Assembly: GCA_964406375.1 (NCBI GenBank)
Contig: CAYORM010000006.1
Coordinates: forward strand, 18,370-82,369
Direction of reading: 5' to 3'
From: CAYORM01 sp964406375
GTDB lineage: Bacteria; Pseudomonadota; Alphaproteobacteria; DSM-16000; Inquilinaceae
Length of the DNA: 64,000 nt
Shown here: in pieces, positions 15,775 through 24,566 of the stretch
Position numbering within the stretch: position 1 is the stretch's first letter
Layout of the letters: the number at the start of each line of letters is the position of its first letter
The notes under the pieces: model-generated
Seen by the model: the letters and a program-made list of their open reading frames with translations, nothing else
What the model was told of the DNA's origin: nothing
The model's database searches: none
Translations under genes and position numbers: made by a program

Positions 15775-16797
15775 TCAGTCGAGCAGGCCGATACGGGCCA
15801 TGAAAGCCCGGTGCGCCTCGAGCACCCGCTGCGCCTCCGGACTGTCGGCTGCATAGGCCTCCCAGCCGCCCGCCGCGATCTCGCGGAAGCGGGCGCGGTC
15901 CTCGCTCGACCAGTCGATCACCTCGACGCCGCCGGCCTCGGCATCGGCCCGCAGCGCATCGGCGTCGGCGAGGTCGGAGCGCATCAGCAGCCGCAGCTGC
16001 AGTTCGTCCGACATCGCCAGCATGATCGCCTTCACATCCTCCGGCAGCGCGTCCCAGCGCGCTTTCGTCACCGTGATCTGGTGCAGCGGCATCGAATGGA
16101 TGCCGGGATAGATCGGGTAGGGCGCGATCGTGTGATAGCCGAGATCGTGGTTCAGCGCGTAGACGCCGGCATCGGCGGCGCTGATCACCCCCTGTTCGAG
16201 CGAGGTGTAGATCTCCGAGACGGGCAGGCCGACCGGGGTGGCGCCGGCGCGGCTCAGCACCTCGGAGGCGAGGCCGGCGGGCGCGCGGACCTTCACCCCG
16301 GCGAGATCGTCGAGGGTGCGGATCGGTACCGCCGAGACGAATGCCTCACGGCCGGTGACGACGCAGCCGATCGCCTGGACGTCATAGGGGTCGACCAGCT
16401 CCTGCAGCAGCTCCATCCCGCCGCCATAGCGGCAGAACTGGTAGACCTGCCAGGGGCTGTCATAACCGGCCGTGAGGTCGCCGAGCACGGCGAAGGCCTT
16501 GTCCTTGCCGGTCGAGACGTTGATGCCGGTGAACTCGCCGTCGAGGATCCCGTCGCCGACCGCCTCCATCACCTCGGTCAGCCCGACCACCGCGCCGATC
16601 GGCAGCCATTCGATCTCGACCCGGCCACCCGTCGCGACGGCCACGTCATCGGCCCATTCCTCGAGCACCTGATAGATCAGATCGCCGGCGACCGTGGAGA
16701 CCTGCATCCGCCAGACCTCTGCCTGGGCCGCCCCCGCCATGCCGGCCAGGAGCGCCGCCGCCCCGACGCCCAGCGCGAACCTCGTCGCATTCCTCAT
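15775..16797 (-). CDS. dctP: TRAP transporter solute-binding protein (DctP)
   Basis: A 340-residue periplasmic protein. The ATG at 16797 is preferred because GGGAGGAAAGCG precedes it and it gives a clean signal peptide ending AGAAQA-E at about 26. The mature part has DctP features: QVSTVAGDLIYQVLEEWADDV, the LDDLAGVKVRAPAGLASEVLSRAGATPVGL block containing the conserved substrate-binding Arg, and the EIYTSLEQGVISAADAG helix. TRAP proteins of this type bind carboxylates, often sugar acids, which suits a dehydratase regulon. An identical TACCGGTA site lies 57-64 bases upstream of the ATG. The ligand is not known. Confidence 0.94.
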   Translation of the reverse strand: MRNATRFALGVGAAALLAGMAGAAQAEVWRMQVSTVAGDLIYQVLEEWADDVAVATGGRVEIEWLPIGAVVGLTEVMEAVGDGILDGEFTGINVSTGKDKAFAVLGDLTAGYDSPWQVYQFCRYGGGMELLQELVDPYDVQAIGCVVTGREAFVSAVPIRTLDDLAGVKVRAPAGLASEVLSRAGATPVGLPVSEIYTSLEQGVISAADAGVYALNHDLGYHTIAPYPIYPGIHSMPLHQITVTKARWDALPEDVKAIMLAMSDELQLRLLMRSDLADADALRADAEAGGVEVIDWSSEDRARFREIAAGGWEAYAADSPEAQRVLEAHRAFMARIGLLD

Positions 16798-16849
16798 CGC
16801 TTTCCTCCCACATAGGCACGCCGGCACGGCCCGACGCGTCGATCGCTGA

Positions 16850-16864
16850 ATGTTACCGGTATCA
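16850..16864. promoter_or_regulatory. Putative LacI-family operator, copy 4
   Basis: ATGTTACCGGTATCA repeats copies 1 and 3 exactly over its first 14 bases (core 16854-16861). It stands in front of the TRAP operon and nothing else nearby, which extends the regulon to this second transporter. Confidence 0.75.
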
Positions 16865-16940
16865 CATCATGGGCCGCAGCGACGGTCAAGGCGGATGCCG
16901 CGCTTGGGGATACGATTCGATACGGGGTGGAGCGGCGGGC

Positions 16941-17723
16941 CTAGCGCCCGCGCCAGACCGGGTCGCGCTTCTCTGCGAAGGCGCGGGCGCCCTCGCGCTG
17001 GTCCTCGCTGCCGTAGAGCCGGTCGACCGATGGCAGCCGGCGCCCTGTGACGAGCCCAAGCGCCTGTCGGAACGGCATCCCCTCGGTCTCCCGCGCCACC
17101 TCCTTGATCGCCGCGAAGACGAGCGGCGGCCCGGCCGCGAGCCGGTCGGCGAGGGCCCGGGCCCGGTCGAGCAGCTCATCCGGTGCCAGGAGCTCCGAGA
17201 CGAGGCCCCAGCGATGTGCCTCCTCGGCCTCCATGAAGCGGCCGGTGAACAGCAGGTCCATCGCGATGTGATAGGGGATGCGCCGGGGCAGACGGATCGT
17301 CGCCGCATCGGCCAGCGTGCCGGCACGGATCTCCGGCAGGGCGAAACGTGCCCCGGTCGCGGCGAGGATCAGATCGCAGGACAGCGCCAGCTCGAAACCG
17401 CCACCGACCGCCATGCCGTTCACCGCCGCGATCACCGGCTTGTCGAGACCCGGCAAGGCCTGGAGGCCGCCGAACCCGCCGACCCCGTAATCGCTGTCCG
17501 GCCGTTCGCCGGCGGCCGCGGCCTTCAGATCCCAGCCGGCCGAGAAGAACCGCCCCGTACCGGTCAGGATGGCGACGCGCAGCTCCGGGTCGTCGCGAAA
17601 GGCGGCGAACGCCTCGCCCATCCGCCGGCTGGTCGCCGCATCGATGGCATTCGCCTTGGGCCGGTCGAGCCTCACCTCGAGCACGGCACCGCGCCGCGTG
17701 AGGATGAGCGGGTCGGCGGTCAT
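16941..17723 (-). CDS. caiD: Carnitinyl-CoA dehydratase-like enoyl-CoA hydratase (CaiD-like)
   Basis: A 260-residue crotonase-fold enzyme. Long stretches follow CaiD as I recall it: LDRPKANAIDAATSRRMGEAF near the start, FFSAGWDLKAAAAGE, LDKPVIAAVNGMAVGGGFELAL (oxyanion-hole Gly), FALPEIRAG, and the terminal AFAEKRDPVWRGR. CaiD interconverts crotonobetainyl-CoA and carnitinyl-CoA. The catalytic Glu region of crotonases is represented by the ALPEIRAGTLADA segment. It is the last gene of the long carnitine operon and its ATG overlaps the CoA ligase stop by ATGA. Some other 3-hydroxyacyl-CoA could be the substrate, but the context with carnitine dehydrogenase supports CaiD. Confidence 0.88.
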   Translation of the reverse strand: MTADPLILTRRGAVLEVRLDRPKANAIDAATSRRMGEAFAAFRDDPELRVAILTGTGRFFSAGWDLKAAAAGERPDSDYGVGGFGGLQALPGLDKPVIAAVNGMAVGGGFELALSCDLILAATGARFALPEIRAGTLADAATIRLPRRIPYHIAMDLLFTGRFMEAEEAHRWGLVSELLAPDELLDRARALADRLAAGPPLVFAAIKEVARETEGMPFRQALGLVTGRRLPSVDRLYGSEDQREGARAFAEKRDPVWRGR

Positions 17724-19798
17724 GTCGGGTCCTTCATGTCAGATCCCTCCACCAGGGTGACGAGCGCATCGGCTACGACCGCGCCCCGGCCCTTCGGCAG
17801 CACGATCAGCGGGTTGATGTCGAGCTCGAGCAGCCGGTCGGCATGGGCGAGGGCGAAGCGGGCTAGCGCCATCACCGCATCGGCTGCGGCATCGAGATCG
17901 GCGGGCGGTGCGCCGCGGAAACCGTCGAGAAGCGGCGCTATGCGCAGGGATCGGAGTGCCGCTGTGACCTCCGCGCGCGTCACCGGCAGCAGCAGGATGC
18001 GGCTGTCCTGCAGCAGCTCGGTCAGCACCCCGCCGGCGCCGAGGACGAGATGCAGCCCCATGACCGGATCGCGGGCGACGCCGAGCAGCAGCTCGACGCG
18101 CGCCATGCCGGCGCCTGCCATGCGTTCGACCAGCACCGCCTCCCCCAGCGGTGCGAGCGCCCGCCAGGCCTCGCGCAACGCCGCCTCATCGGCGAGACCG
18201 ACCCGCACGGCACCGCGTTCGGTCTTGTGAAGGAGGTCCGCGCCGGCGGCCTTCGCCACGACCGGCCAGCCGAGCCGCGCTGCCGCGGCGACGGCCTCGG
18301 CCTCCGACCGGCAGAGGGCGTGGTCGGGGATCGGGAGCCCCCAATCGGCGAGCAGAGCCTTGGCCGCGACCTCGGCCAGCACGATGCGGCGGCCGGCCGC
18401 CACCGGCGTCGGCGGCGCGATCGGCCGGGGGTCCGAGGCCCCCAGCAGCGCCGCCGCCTCCAGCGCCGCGAGGCCGTCCGCGATGCCGAAGAGCGGGACG
18501 ACCCCGCGCGCCGCCAGCGTCTCGGCCATGCCGGGCGGCATCGTCTCCGGGATGGTGGCGATCAGCGCCGTGCGGGTGCCGGTCGCTGCCGCCGCATCGG
18601 CGAGTGCCAGGGCAGAGGCGTCCCACTCACCGACATCGCCCAACTCGGCACGTGGCCAGTCGAGCAGCAGCACCGTGGCGTCCTGGCCCGCCTCCATCAC
18701 CGCCGTGAAGGTGGCGGCGAGGCGCTGCCGGTCACCCCAGTCGAAAGTGTGGTAGTCGAAGGGGTTGGAGATGGTGACCAGCGGCTGGGTGGTGCGGGCG
18801 ATCCGTGCCCTGTCCTCCTCGGTGAACGGCGGCAGCGTGAGCGACCGCCCTGCCACCGCATCCGCCATCAGCGCCGCCTCGCCGCCCGAGCATTGCAGGC
18901 TGACGATTCGCCGGCCGCGCAGCGGGCCGCCGACATGCAGCACCTTCAGCGTCTCGAGCAGCGCGGTGAGGCTGCCGACCTCGGCGACGCCGATCCGGGC
19001 GAAATAGGCACTGGCCACCGCCGCGCCGCCCGACAATGACGCCGTGTGCGACAGCGCGAGCGCGGCCCCGGCCTCCGAGCGGCCGCTCTTGAGGACGACG
19101 GCGCGGATGCCGCGCGCGGCCGCTACCGCCACAGCCTCGGCCAGCCCGGCGGGATCGGCGATGCCCTCGACATGCAGGCCGATCGCGGTGATCCGCGGAT
19201 CCTCGGCCAGGGCCGCGACCGTCTCGGCCAGGCCGATCGCCGCCTGATTGCCCAGCGCCACCACCATCGCCACGGGCAGGCCGCGCCGGCTCATCGTGAG
19301 GTTGATCGCGATGTTGCTCGACTGGGTGACGAGCGCAACGCCCCGTTCGACGGGCACCGCGCCATGCAGGTCGGGCCACAGCGCCGCCCGATCGAGAGCG
19401 TTGACGAAGCCGTAGCAGTTCGGGCCGAGGACGGGCATCGCGCCCGCCGCCGCGCACAGCGCGTCCTGCAGCGCCGCCCCTTCTGCGTCGGTTTCGCGGA
19501 AGCCGGCGGCGTAGCAGACGGCGCCGCCGGCGCCGACCGCCGCGAGCGCGCGCACGACCTCGACCGTCGCCACCCGATTGACGCCGATGAAGACCGCGTC
19601 GGGCGCCTCGGGCAGCGCGTCGATGCGCGGCACGCAGGGACGCCCCTCGACCATGCGGTGCTCGGGATGGACCGCCCAGATCGGACCGTCGAAGCCCAGC
19701 CGGTCGCATTGCCGGATGACGCGCGCTGCCGGGCGGCCGCCGACGACCGCGATGCTGCGCGGCCGGAGGAGGCGGGTGAGGCGTCCCTCGGCCGCCAT
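17720..19798 (-). CDS. ADP-forming acyl-CoA synthetase (CoA-binding plus ATP-grasp)
   Basis: A 692-residue protein of the NDP-forming acetyl-CoA synthetase family with alpha and beta parts fused. Residues about 8-130 form the CoA-binding Rossmann domain (RPRSIAVVGG), about 145-460 the succinyl-CoA-ligase-like domains with the putative phospho-His in LSHTASLSGG, and about 475-692 the ATP-grasp domain with WPVVAKAAGADLLHKTERGAV. The ATG at 19798 lies 8 bases past the dehydrogenase stop. It would activate a carboxylate such as gamma-butyrobetaine, crotonobetaine or carnitine to its CoA thioester, taking the place of the AMP-forming CaiC. That substrate is inferred from the operon. Confidence 0.9.
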   Translation of the reverse strand: MAAEGRLTRLLRPRSIAVVGGRPAARVIRQCDRLGFDGPIWAVHPEHRMVEGRPCVPRIDALPEAPDAVFIGVNRVATVEVVRALAAVGAGGAVCYAAGFRETDAEGAALQDALCAAAGAMPVLGPNCYGFVNALDRAALWPDLHGAVPVERGVALVTQSSNIAINLTMSRRGLPVAMVVALGNQAAIGLAETVAALAEDPRITAIGLHVEGIADPAGLAEAVAVAAARGIRAVVLKSGRSEAGAALALSHTASLSGGAAVASAYFARIGVAEVGSLTALLETLKVLHVGGPLRGRRIVSLQCSGGEAALMADAVAGRSLTLPPFTEEDRARIARTTQPLVTISNPFDYHTFDWGDRQRLAATFTAVMEAGQDATVLLLDWPRAELGDVGEWDASALALADAAAATGTRTALIATIPETMPPGMAETLAARGVVPLFGIADGLAALEAAALLGASDPRPIAPPTPVAAGRRIVLAEVAAKALLADWGLPIPDHALCRSEAEAVAAAARLGWPVVAKAAGADLLHKTERGAVRVGLADEAALREAWRALAPLGEAVLVERMAGAGMARVELLLGVARDPVMGLHLVLGAGGVLTELLQDSRILLLPVTRAEVTAALRSLRIAPLLDGFRGAPPADLDAAADAVMALARFALAHADRLLELDINPLIVLPKGRGAVVADALVTLVEGSDMKDPT

Positions 19799-19805
19799 CC
19801 TCGCC

Positions 19806-20966
19806 TCAGGCCCCCAGCGGACGCAGCAGGTCGCGGGCGATGATGTGGCGCTGGATCTCGCTGGTGCCGTCCCAGATCCGCTCGACCCGCGCATCGCGCC
19901 ACAACCGTTCGAGCGGCAGATCGTCCATCAGCCCCATGCCGCCATGGATCTGGATCGCCGCATCGGTCACCCGCCCCAGCATCTCGCTGGCGTAGAGCTT
20001 GGCGCTCGCGATCTCGCGATCGGCCTTCAGGCCGCGATCCAGCCGCCAGGCGGCGGCGAGCGTCAGCCAGTCGGCGGCGTCGATCTCGGTCACCATGTCG
20101 GCGAGCTGGAAGCCTATGCCCTGGAACCGGCCGATCGGCTCGCCGAACTGCCGGCGGGTGGCGGCGTAGCGGAGGGCGAGGTCGAAGGCGCGTCGCGCCC
20201 GGCCGACGCAGGCGGCGGCGACGGTCAGCCGCGTCGCCGACAGCCAGCGATTCATCACCGCAAAGCCCTGATCGACCTCGCCGAGCACCTGCGCATCGGG
20301 CAGGCGGCAGCCATCGAAGACGAGGATGACATTGTGATAGCCGCGATGTGAGACCGAGCGGTAGCCGGGCCGGATGGTGAAGCCCTTCGTGCCCCGGTCG
20401 ACGAGGAAGGCGGTGATGGTCTTCTTCGGCCCGCGCGGCGTCGTCTCCTCGCCGGTCGCCATGAACACGACGAAGAAATCGGCGATGTCGCCATGGCTGA
20501 TGAAGTGCTTGGTGCCGTCGAGCACCCAGTCGCTGCCGTCGCGCCGGGCCGTCGCCTTCATGCCGCGGACGTCGGAGCCGGCCTCGGGCTCCGTCATCGC
20601 CAGCGCGTCGATCCGCTCGCCGCGGATGGCAGGGAGGAGGTAGCGGTCGCGCTGATCCCCGGTGCAGGCGAGCAGGATGTTGGATGGCCGGCCCCAATGC
20701 ACGGTGAGTGCCATCGACGCCCGGCCCAGCTCCCGCTCGAGCAGGGTCAGCGTCACGGGGTCGAGCCCGCCGCCGCCCAGCTCGGCCGGCATGTTGGGGG
20801 CATAGAAGCCGAGATCGAGCACCTTGCGGCGGATTTCGGCGCCGATCGCGGGGTCGAGGCTGCCGCTGCGCTCCACCTCGGCCTCGAGCGGGTAGAGTTC
20901 CCGCTCGACGAAGGCGCGCACGGTCTCGACCACCATCTCCTGCTCCGGCGTCAGGCCGAATTCCAT
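19806..20966 (-). CDS. Acyl-CoA dehydrogenase
   Basis: A 386-residue flavoprotein of normal length. The N-terminal helical domain is followed by the FAD/substrate strand motif AMTEPEAGSDVRGMKATARR, the middle-domain GTKHFISHGDIADFFVVF, and the C-terminal helices with RRQFGEPIGRFQGIGFQLADM and IQIHGGMGLMDDLPLERLWRDAR-type motifs. Where many family members carry catalytic Glu in YEGT, this one has Asp366 (WDGTSEIQ). In this operon it may dehydrogenate gamma-butyrobetainyl-CoA to crotonobetainyl-CoA, as CaiA- or BcoA-type enzymes do. Electron-transfer flavoprotein genes are not in the window. Confidence 0.93.
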   Translation of the reverse strand: MEFGLTPEQEMVVETVRAFVERELYPLEAEVERSGSLDPAIGAEIRRKVLDLGFYAPNMPAELGGGGLDPVTLTLLERELGRASMALTVHWGRPSNILLACTGDQRDRYLLPAIRGERIDALAMTEPEAGSDVRGMKATARRDGSDWVLDGTKHFISHGDIADFFVVFMATGEETTPRGPKKTITAFLVDRGTKGFTIRPGYRSVSHRGYHNVILVFDGCRLPDAQVLGEVDQGFAVMNRWLSATRLTVAAACVGRARRAFDLALRYAATRRQFGEPIGRFQGIGFQLADMVTEIDAADWLTLAAAWRLDRGLKADREIASAKLYASEMLGRVTDAAIQIHGGMGLMDDLPLERLWRDARVERIWDGTSEIQRHIIARDLLRPLGA

Positions 20967-20979
20967 CGCGGCGCCCTCC

Positions 20980-22455
20980 TCAGCGCGTCTCCGGCATGGC
21001 GATCCGCCGCCCCGCCCCTTCCGGCAGGCCGCCCCGGCGGTGCTGCTCCATCAGCGCGACGATGCGGGCCGCCACAGCGTCCTCCGCCGGGGCGGCGCGG
21101 CCGATGCGCCGGTCGACATGGATCAGCATCTGCTCCGCGGTCGCCAGCGTCGTGCCATCCGGTTGCCGCACCATCTCGTGGAAGATGTGCAGCCGCTTGG
21201 CGTCGGCGCCGAGGATGCGGGTCGTCACCTCGATCGCCTCGCCGGCCTTCGCCTCGGCGAGGTGCCGGAGATGCGTCTCGACGGTATAGGCGCTGCGGCC
21301 CGCCGCGATCGCGGCACTGTCGAGGCCCACCGTCTCGAGCAGCCGGTCCGTCGCCTGGCCGAAGGCGTCGAGGTAGCGGTGCTCGGTCATGTGTCCGTTG
21401 TGATCAAGCCATGCCTCGGGCACCCGGGCGGAGAAGCTCGTGATCCCCGTGCGCTCCGCCGGCGCCGCCTGCCGCAGCTGCGCGGCATGGGCCGCGAGAT
21501 CCGCGCCGGCGCCATAGCGCTGCCCCTCCAGCGCCCTCAGCACCGCGACGAGGCAGTCGTCGCGCAGCCGTTCGAGGGCCCTCAGATCGGCGCCGACCGG
21601 CTCCTTCGCCGCCTGGGCGTCCGATTGCGCCGCGAGCCGGTCGAGCAGCGCATCCGTCAGCTCCGGCACGTCGGTCAGCCGGGTCCATGGCCATTTCAGC
21701 GCCGGGCCGAACTGCGCCATGAAGTGGCGCATGCCCGCCTCGCCACCGGCGATGCGGTAGATCAGGAAGGTGCCCATGAAGGCCCAGCGCAGCCCCGGGC
21801 CGTAGCGCAGCGCGTCGTCGATCTCCTCGACCGTCGCCACCTCGTCATGGACGAGCCACAGCGCCTCGCGCCACAGCGCCTCCATCAGCCGGTCGGCGAT
21901 GAAGCCGTCGACCTCGTGACGGACATGGAGCGGATGCATGCCGAGGGCACGATAGAGGTCGGCGGCCCGCTCGATCGTCGCCGGCGCGGTCGCCGCCCCG
22001 CCGCACAGCTCGACGAGCGGCATCAGATAGACGGGGTTGAAGGGATGGGCGACGGTGAAGCGTTCCGGCCCCGCCATCTCGGCCTGCAGCCGGCTGGGCA
22101 GAAGGCCCGAAGTCGAGGAGGCGATGATCGCGTCTTCCGGCGCGGCACGGGCGGCGCGGGCGAGCAGCGTCACCTTGAGATCCTCGCGCTCCGGCGCCGA
22201 TTCCTGGACGAGATCGGCGCCTTCCGCCGCCTCTTCCGGGCTGCCGACGAAGCGGAGCCGGCCCTCCGCCGGCTTCGGTGCATCGATCAGCCGGGACAGG
22301 GCGCGTCGCGCATTCGCGACCATCGCCTCGACCTTGCGCGGGGCCTCGGGATCGGGATCGTAGAGGGCGACGTCGACGCCGTTGAGAAGGAGACGCGCGG
22401 CCCAGCCGCCGCCGATCACCCCGGCCCCGACGAGGCCCGCCTTGCGCGGCCGCAT
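20980..22455 (-). CDS. cdhAB: L-carnitine dehydrogenase fused to a hotdog thioesterase (CdhA-CdhB)
   Basis: A 491-residue fusion. Residues 1-320 match L-carnitine dehydrogenase: NAD motif GLVGAGVIGGGWAARLLLNG, QESAPEREDLK, SSTSGLLPS, the catalytic-type His in VAHPFNPVYLMPLVE, GFIADRLMEALWREALWLVHD, and RHFMAQFGPALKWPW. From about 339 onward is a 4HBT/hotdog thioesterase with VPEAWLDHNGHMTEHRYLDAF. Carnitine is oxidised to 3-dehydrocarnitine, and the thioesterase half would hydrolyse betainyl-CoA to glycine betaine. The start overlaps the cleavage-enzyme stop as TGATG. The same two-domain layout is known from some proteobacterial carnitine dehydrogenases. Confidence 0.92.
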   Translation of the reverse strand: MRPRKAGLVGAGVIGGGWAARLLLNGVDVALYDPDPEAPRKVEAMVANARRALSRLIDAPKPAEGRLRFVGSPEEAAEGADLVQESAPEREDLKVTLLARAARAAPEDAIIASSTSGLLPSRLQAEMAGPERFTVAHPFNPVYLMPLVELCGGAATAPATIERAADLYRALGMHPLHVRHEVDGFIADRLMEALWREALWLVHDEVATVEEIDDALRYGPGLRWAFMGTFLIYRIAGGEAGMRHFMAQFGPALKWPWTRLTDVPELTDALLDRLAAQSDAQAAKEPVGADLRALERLRDDCLVAVLRALEGQRYGAGADLAAHAAQLRQAAPAERTGITSFSARVPEAWLDHNGHMTEHRYLDAFGQATDRLLETVGLDSAAIAAGRSAYTVETHLRHLAEAKAGEAIEVTTRILGADAKRLHIFHEMVRQPDGTTLATAEQMLIHVDRRIGRAAPAEDAVAARIVALMEQHRRGGLPEGAGRRIAMPETR

Positions 22456-23351
22456 CACCCGGGGCTCCGCAGCTTGAGTTTCGTGCGGACCTCGGCGGGC
22501 GTCAGCAGCCGCACATTCATCGCCGAGAGGATGGTCACCGCACGCTCGACGAGCGCCCCGTTGGTCGCCAGACGGCCGCGGGAGAGGTAGAGATTGTCTT
22601 CCAGCCCGACTCGGACATTGCCGCCGGCGAGTACCGCCATCGCCACATAGGGAAGCTGCATCCGGCCGATCGAAAAGGCCGAGAAGACGGCGCCCGGCGG
22701 CAGGCGGTTGACCATGGCGAGCAGCGTGCCGGGGTCGTCCGGCGCGCCGTAGGGGATGCCCATGCAGAGCTGGATCAGAACCGGGTCGTCGATCAGCCCC
22801 TCGCGGATCAGATCCTTCACCATCACGAGATGGCCGGTATCGAAGACCTCGAGCTCCGGACGCACCCCCAGCGCCTGCACCCGGCGGGCCATGGCGCGCA
22901 GCATGTCGGGCGTGTTGGTCATCACATAATCGCCGCCGGCCGCGAAATTCATCGACCCGCAATCGAGGGTGCAGATCTCCGGCAGCAGCGCCTCGACATG
23001 GGAGAGCCGCTCGGTGGCACCCGCCATATCGGTCCCGGCGGGATCGAGCGGCAGCGGCGTCTCCGCTCCGCCCAGCACCAGATCGCCGCCCATGCCGGCG
23101 GTGAGATTGAGCACGACATCCGTTCCCGAGACGCGCACCCGGTCGACGACTTCGCGATAGAGGGCGGGATCGCGGGCCCCCTTTCCGGTCGCGGGGTCAC
23201 GGACATGGATATGGGCGATGGCGGCGCCGGCCCGTGCCGCCTCCACGGCGGCCGCGGCGATCTCGGCGGGGGTGACCGGCACCTTGTCCGACTTGCCCGT
23301 CGTATCACCCGCTCCGGTCACCGCGCAGGTGATGAAGACCTCCCAGTTCAT
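22455..23351 (-). CDS. cdhC: Dehydrocarnitine cleavage enzyme, BKACE family (DUF849)
   Basis: A 298-residue TIM-barrel zinc enzyme of the beta-keto acid cleavage family. Visible features are the TGAGDTTGKSDKVPVTP start, the zinc pair HIHVRDP with HxH at about 47-49, NLTAGMGG, LDCGSMNFA, EVFDTGHL, QLCMGIPYGAPDDP and the final zinc/acid region VRVGLEDNLYLSRG. BKACE proteins condense a beta-keto acid with acetyl-CoA and split it into acetoacetate plus a CoA ester. Next to carnitine dehydrogenase, the expected substrate is 3-dehydrocarnitine, giving acetoacetate and betainyl-CoA. The Ser/Thr-rich DTTGKSDK start differs from the lysine-degrading members. Confidence 0.9.
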   Translation of the reverse strand: MNWEVFITCAVTGAGDTTGKSDKVPVTPAEIAAAAVEAARAGAAIAHIHVRDPATGKGARDPALYREVVDRVRVSGTDVVLNLTAGMGGDLVLGGAETPLPLDPAGTDMAGATERLSHVEALLPEICTLDCGSMNFAAGGDYVMTNTPDMLRAMARRVQALGVRPELEVFDTGHLVMVKDLIREGLIDDPVLIQLCMGIPYGAPDDPGTLLAMVNRLPPGAVFSAFSIGRMQLPYVAMAVLAGGNVRVGLEDNLYLSRGRLATNGALVERAVTILSAMNVRLLTPAEVRTKLKLRSPG

Positions 23352-23369
23352 GCCCCCTTCCCCCGGCGC

Positions 23370-24566
23370 CTAGACATCCGCCGGCGGCGTCGCGGTCCGC
23401 CGGGGCAGCGTGACGAAGGGCCGCTCGACGATCCGGGCCCGCATCATCAGCTTGTGGTAGCGCAGCTCCTTCAGCGCGTAGATCTCGACCCAGAAATCGT
23501 CGCGGATCCGCGTGCCATAGGGCGCATCGAGCGTGGCGAGCGCGATGTTGCGCTTGGCGGTCGGCGACCAGGCGGCGGAGGTGACGATGCCCGCCTCGCG
23601 TCGCCGCCGGTGATAGACGACCGCCTGCCCCGCCGGCACGTTGCCGTCGATCTCCAGCCCGACCAGCGCATGGCGCGCACCCGCCGCACCGCGCGCGAGC
23701 AATGCATGGCGGCCGTTGAAGGCGTCCTTCTGCGGATCGACCATCCAGCCCAGCCCGATCTCCCACGGCGTGCGGGCCCGGTCGGCGCGCAGCGCGCGTT
23801 CGGCGGTGACGAAATCGACATTGGCGACGATGAAGCCGGCCTCGAGCCGGGCGAGATCGAGCGCGGCATAGCCGATCGGTCGCAGCCCGCGCAGCCGCCC
23901 GGCGGCGACCAGCCGGTCCCAGAGTGCGAGGGCATTCTCGGCCGCGACGAACAGCTCATAGCCGAGATCGCCGGTGAAGCCGGTCCGCGAAACCGTCACC
24001 GACGCGCCGTCGATGGACAGATCGCGGATGTCGAAGGGCCTCATCGTCTCGATGCCAGCGAAGCCCGCCTCGCGCAGCACCGCGCAGGCGGTCGGCCCCT
24101 GCAGGGCGAGCGCAGCGATCCGCTCCGTCTCCTCCTCGATCTCGACATCGAAGCCGCGCGCGCTGTCGAGCAGCCAGGGCAGATGCCGCTCCTGGCAGCA
24201 CAGCCGGAAGGTGCCGCCCGGCAGGTGGAACAGCGTGCCGTCGTCGAGGACATGGCCCTCGCCGTCGCACCAGGCGGTGTAGTGCACCCGCCCCGGGCGC
24301 AGCTTCGCCACCGAGCGCAGCGTCAGCCGGTCGAGATAGGCGACGGCATCCGGCCCGGCGATCCGGTACTTCGTCATCGGCGACAGGTCGAACAGACCGC
24401 AGCCATTGCGCAGGGCGAAGTATTCGAGCTCGCGATCCTCGATCACCGACGGCGCGGCGAAGCCGCTCCAGGAATACCAGGCGGTGGTGCGCATTGCCGC
24501 CGCGATCCGCGGATGGAACGGCGTCATGCGCTGCGGCGCACGGAAATGATCGCGGGCCGCGGTCAT
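23370..24566 (-). CDS. GcvT/DmdA-like aminomethyltransferase
   Basis: A 398-residue protein of the folate-dependent GcvT fold. The ATG at 24566 has GGGAGGGGCGGCG upstream and overlaps the previous stop by ATGA. The N-terminal half shows FALRNGCGLFDLSPMTKYRIAGPDA and DRLTLRSVAKLRPGRVHYT; the folate-site pattern SRTGFTGDLGYELFV is clear at about 190-205, followed by RLEAGFI. The C-terminal barrel has VGLEIDGNVPAGQ and GIVTSAAWSPTAKRNIALA. In this operon it probably passes a methyl or formaldehyde-level carbon from a methylated amine to tetrahydrofolate, for example in betaine or dimethylglycine breakdown. The true substrate is unknown. Confidence 0.87.
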   Translation of the reverse strand: MTAARDHFRAPQRMTPFHPRIAAAMRTTAWYSWSGFAAPSVIEDRELEYFALRNGCGLFDLSPMTKYRIAGPDAVAYLDRLTLRSVAKLRPGRVHYTAWCDGEGHVLDDGTLFHLPGGTFRLCCQERHLPWLLDSARGFDVEIEEETERIAALALQGPTACAVLREAGFAGIETMRPFDIRDLSIDGASVTVSRTGFTGDLGYELFVAAENALALWDRLVAAGRLRGLRPIGYAALDLARLEAGFIVANVDFVTAERALRADRARTPWEIGLGWMVDPQKDAFNGRHALLARGAAGARHALVGLEIDGNVPAGQAVVYHRRRREAGIVTSAAWSPTAKRNIALATLDAPYGTRIRDDFWVEIYALKELRYHKLMMRARIVERPFVTLPRRTATPPADV

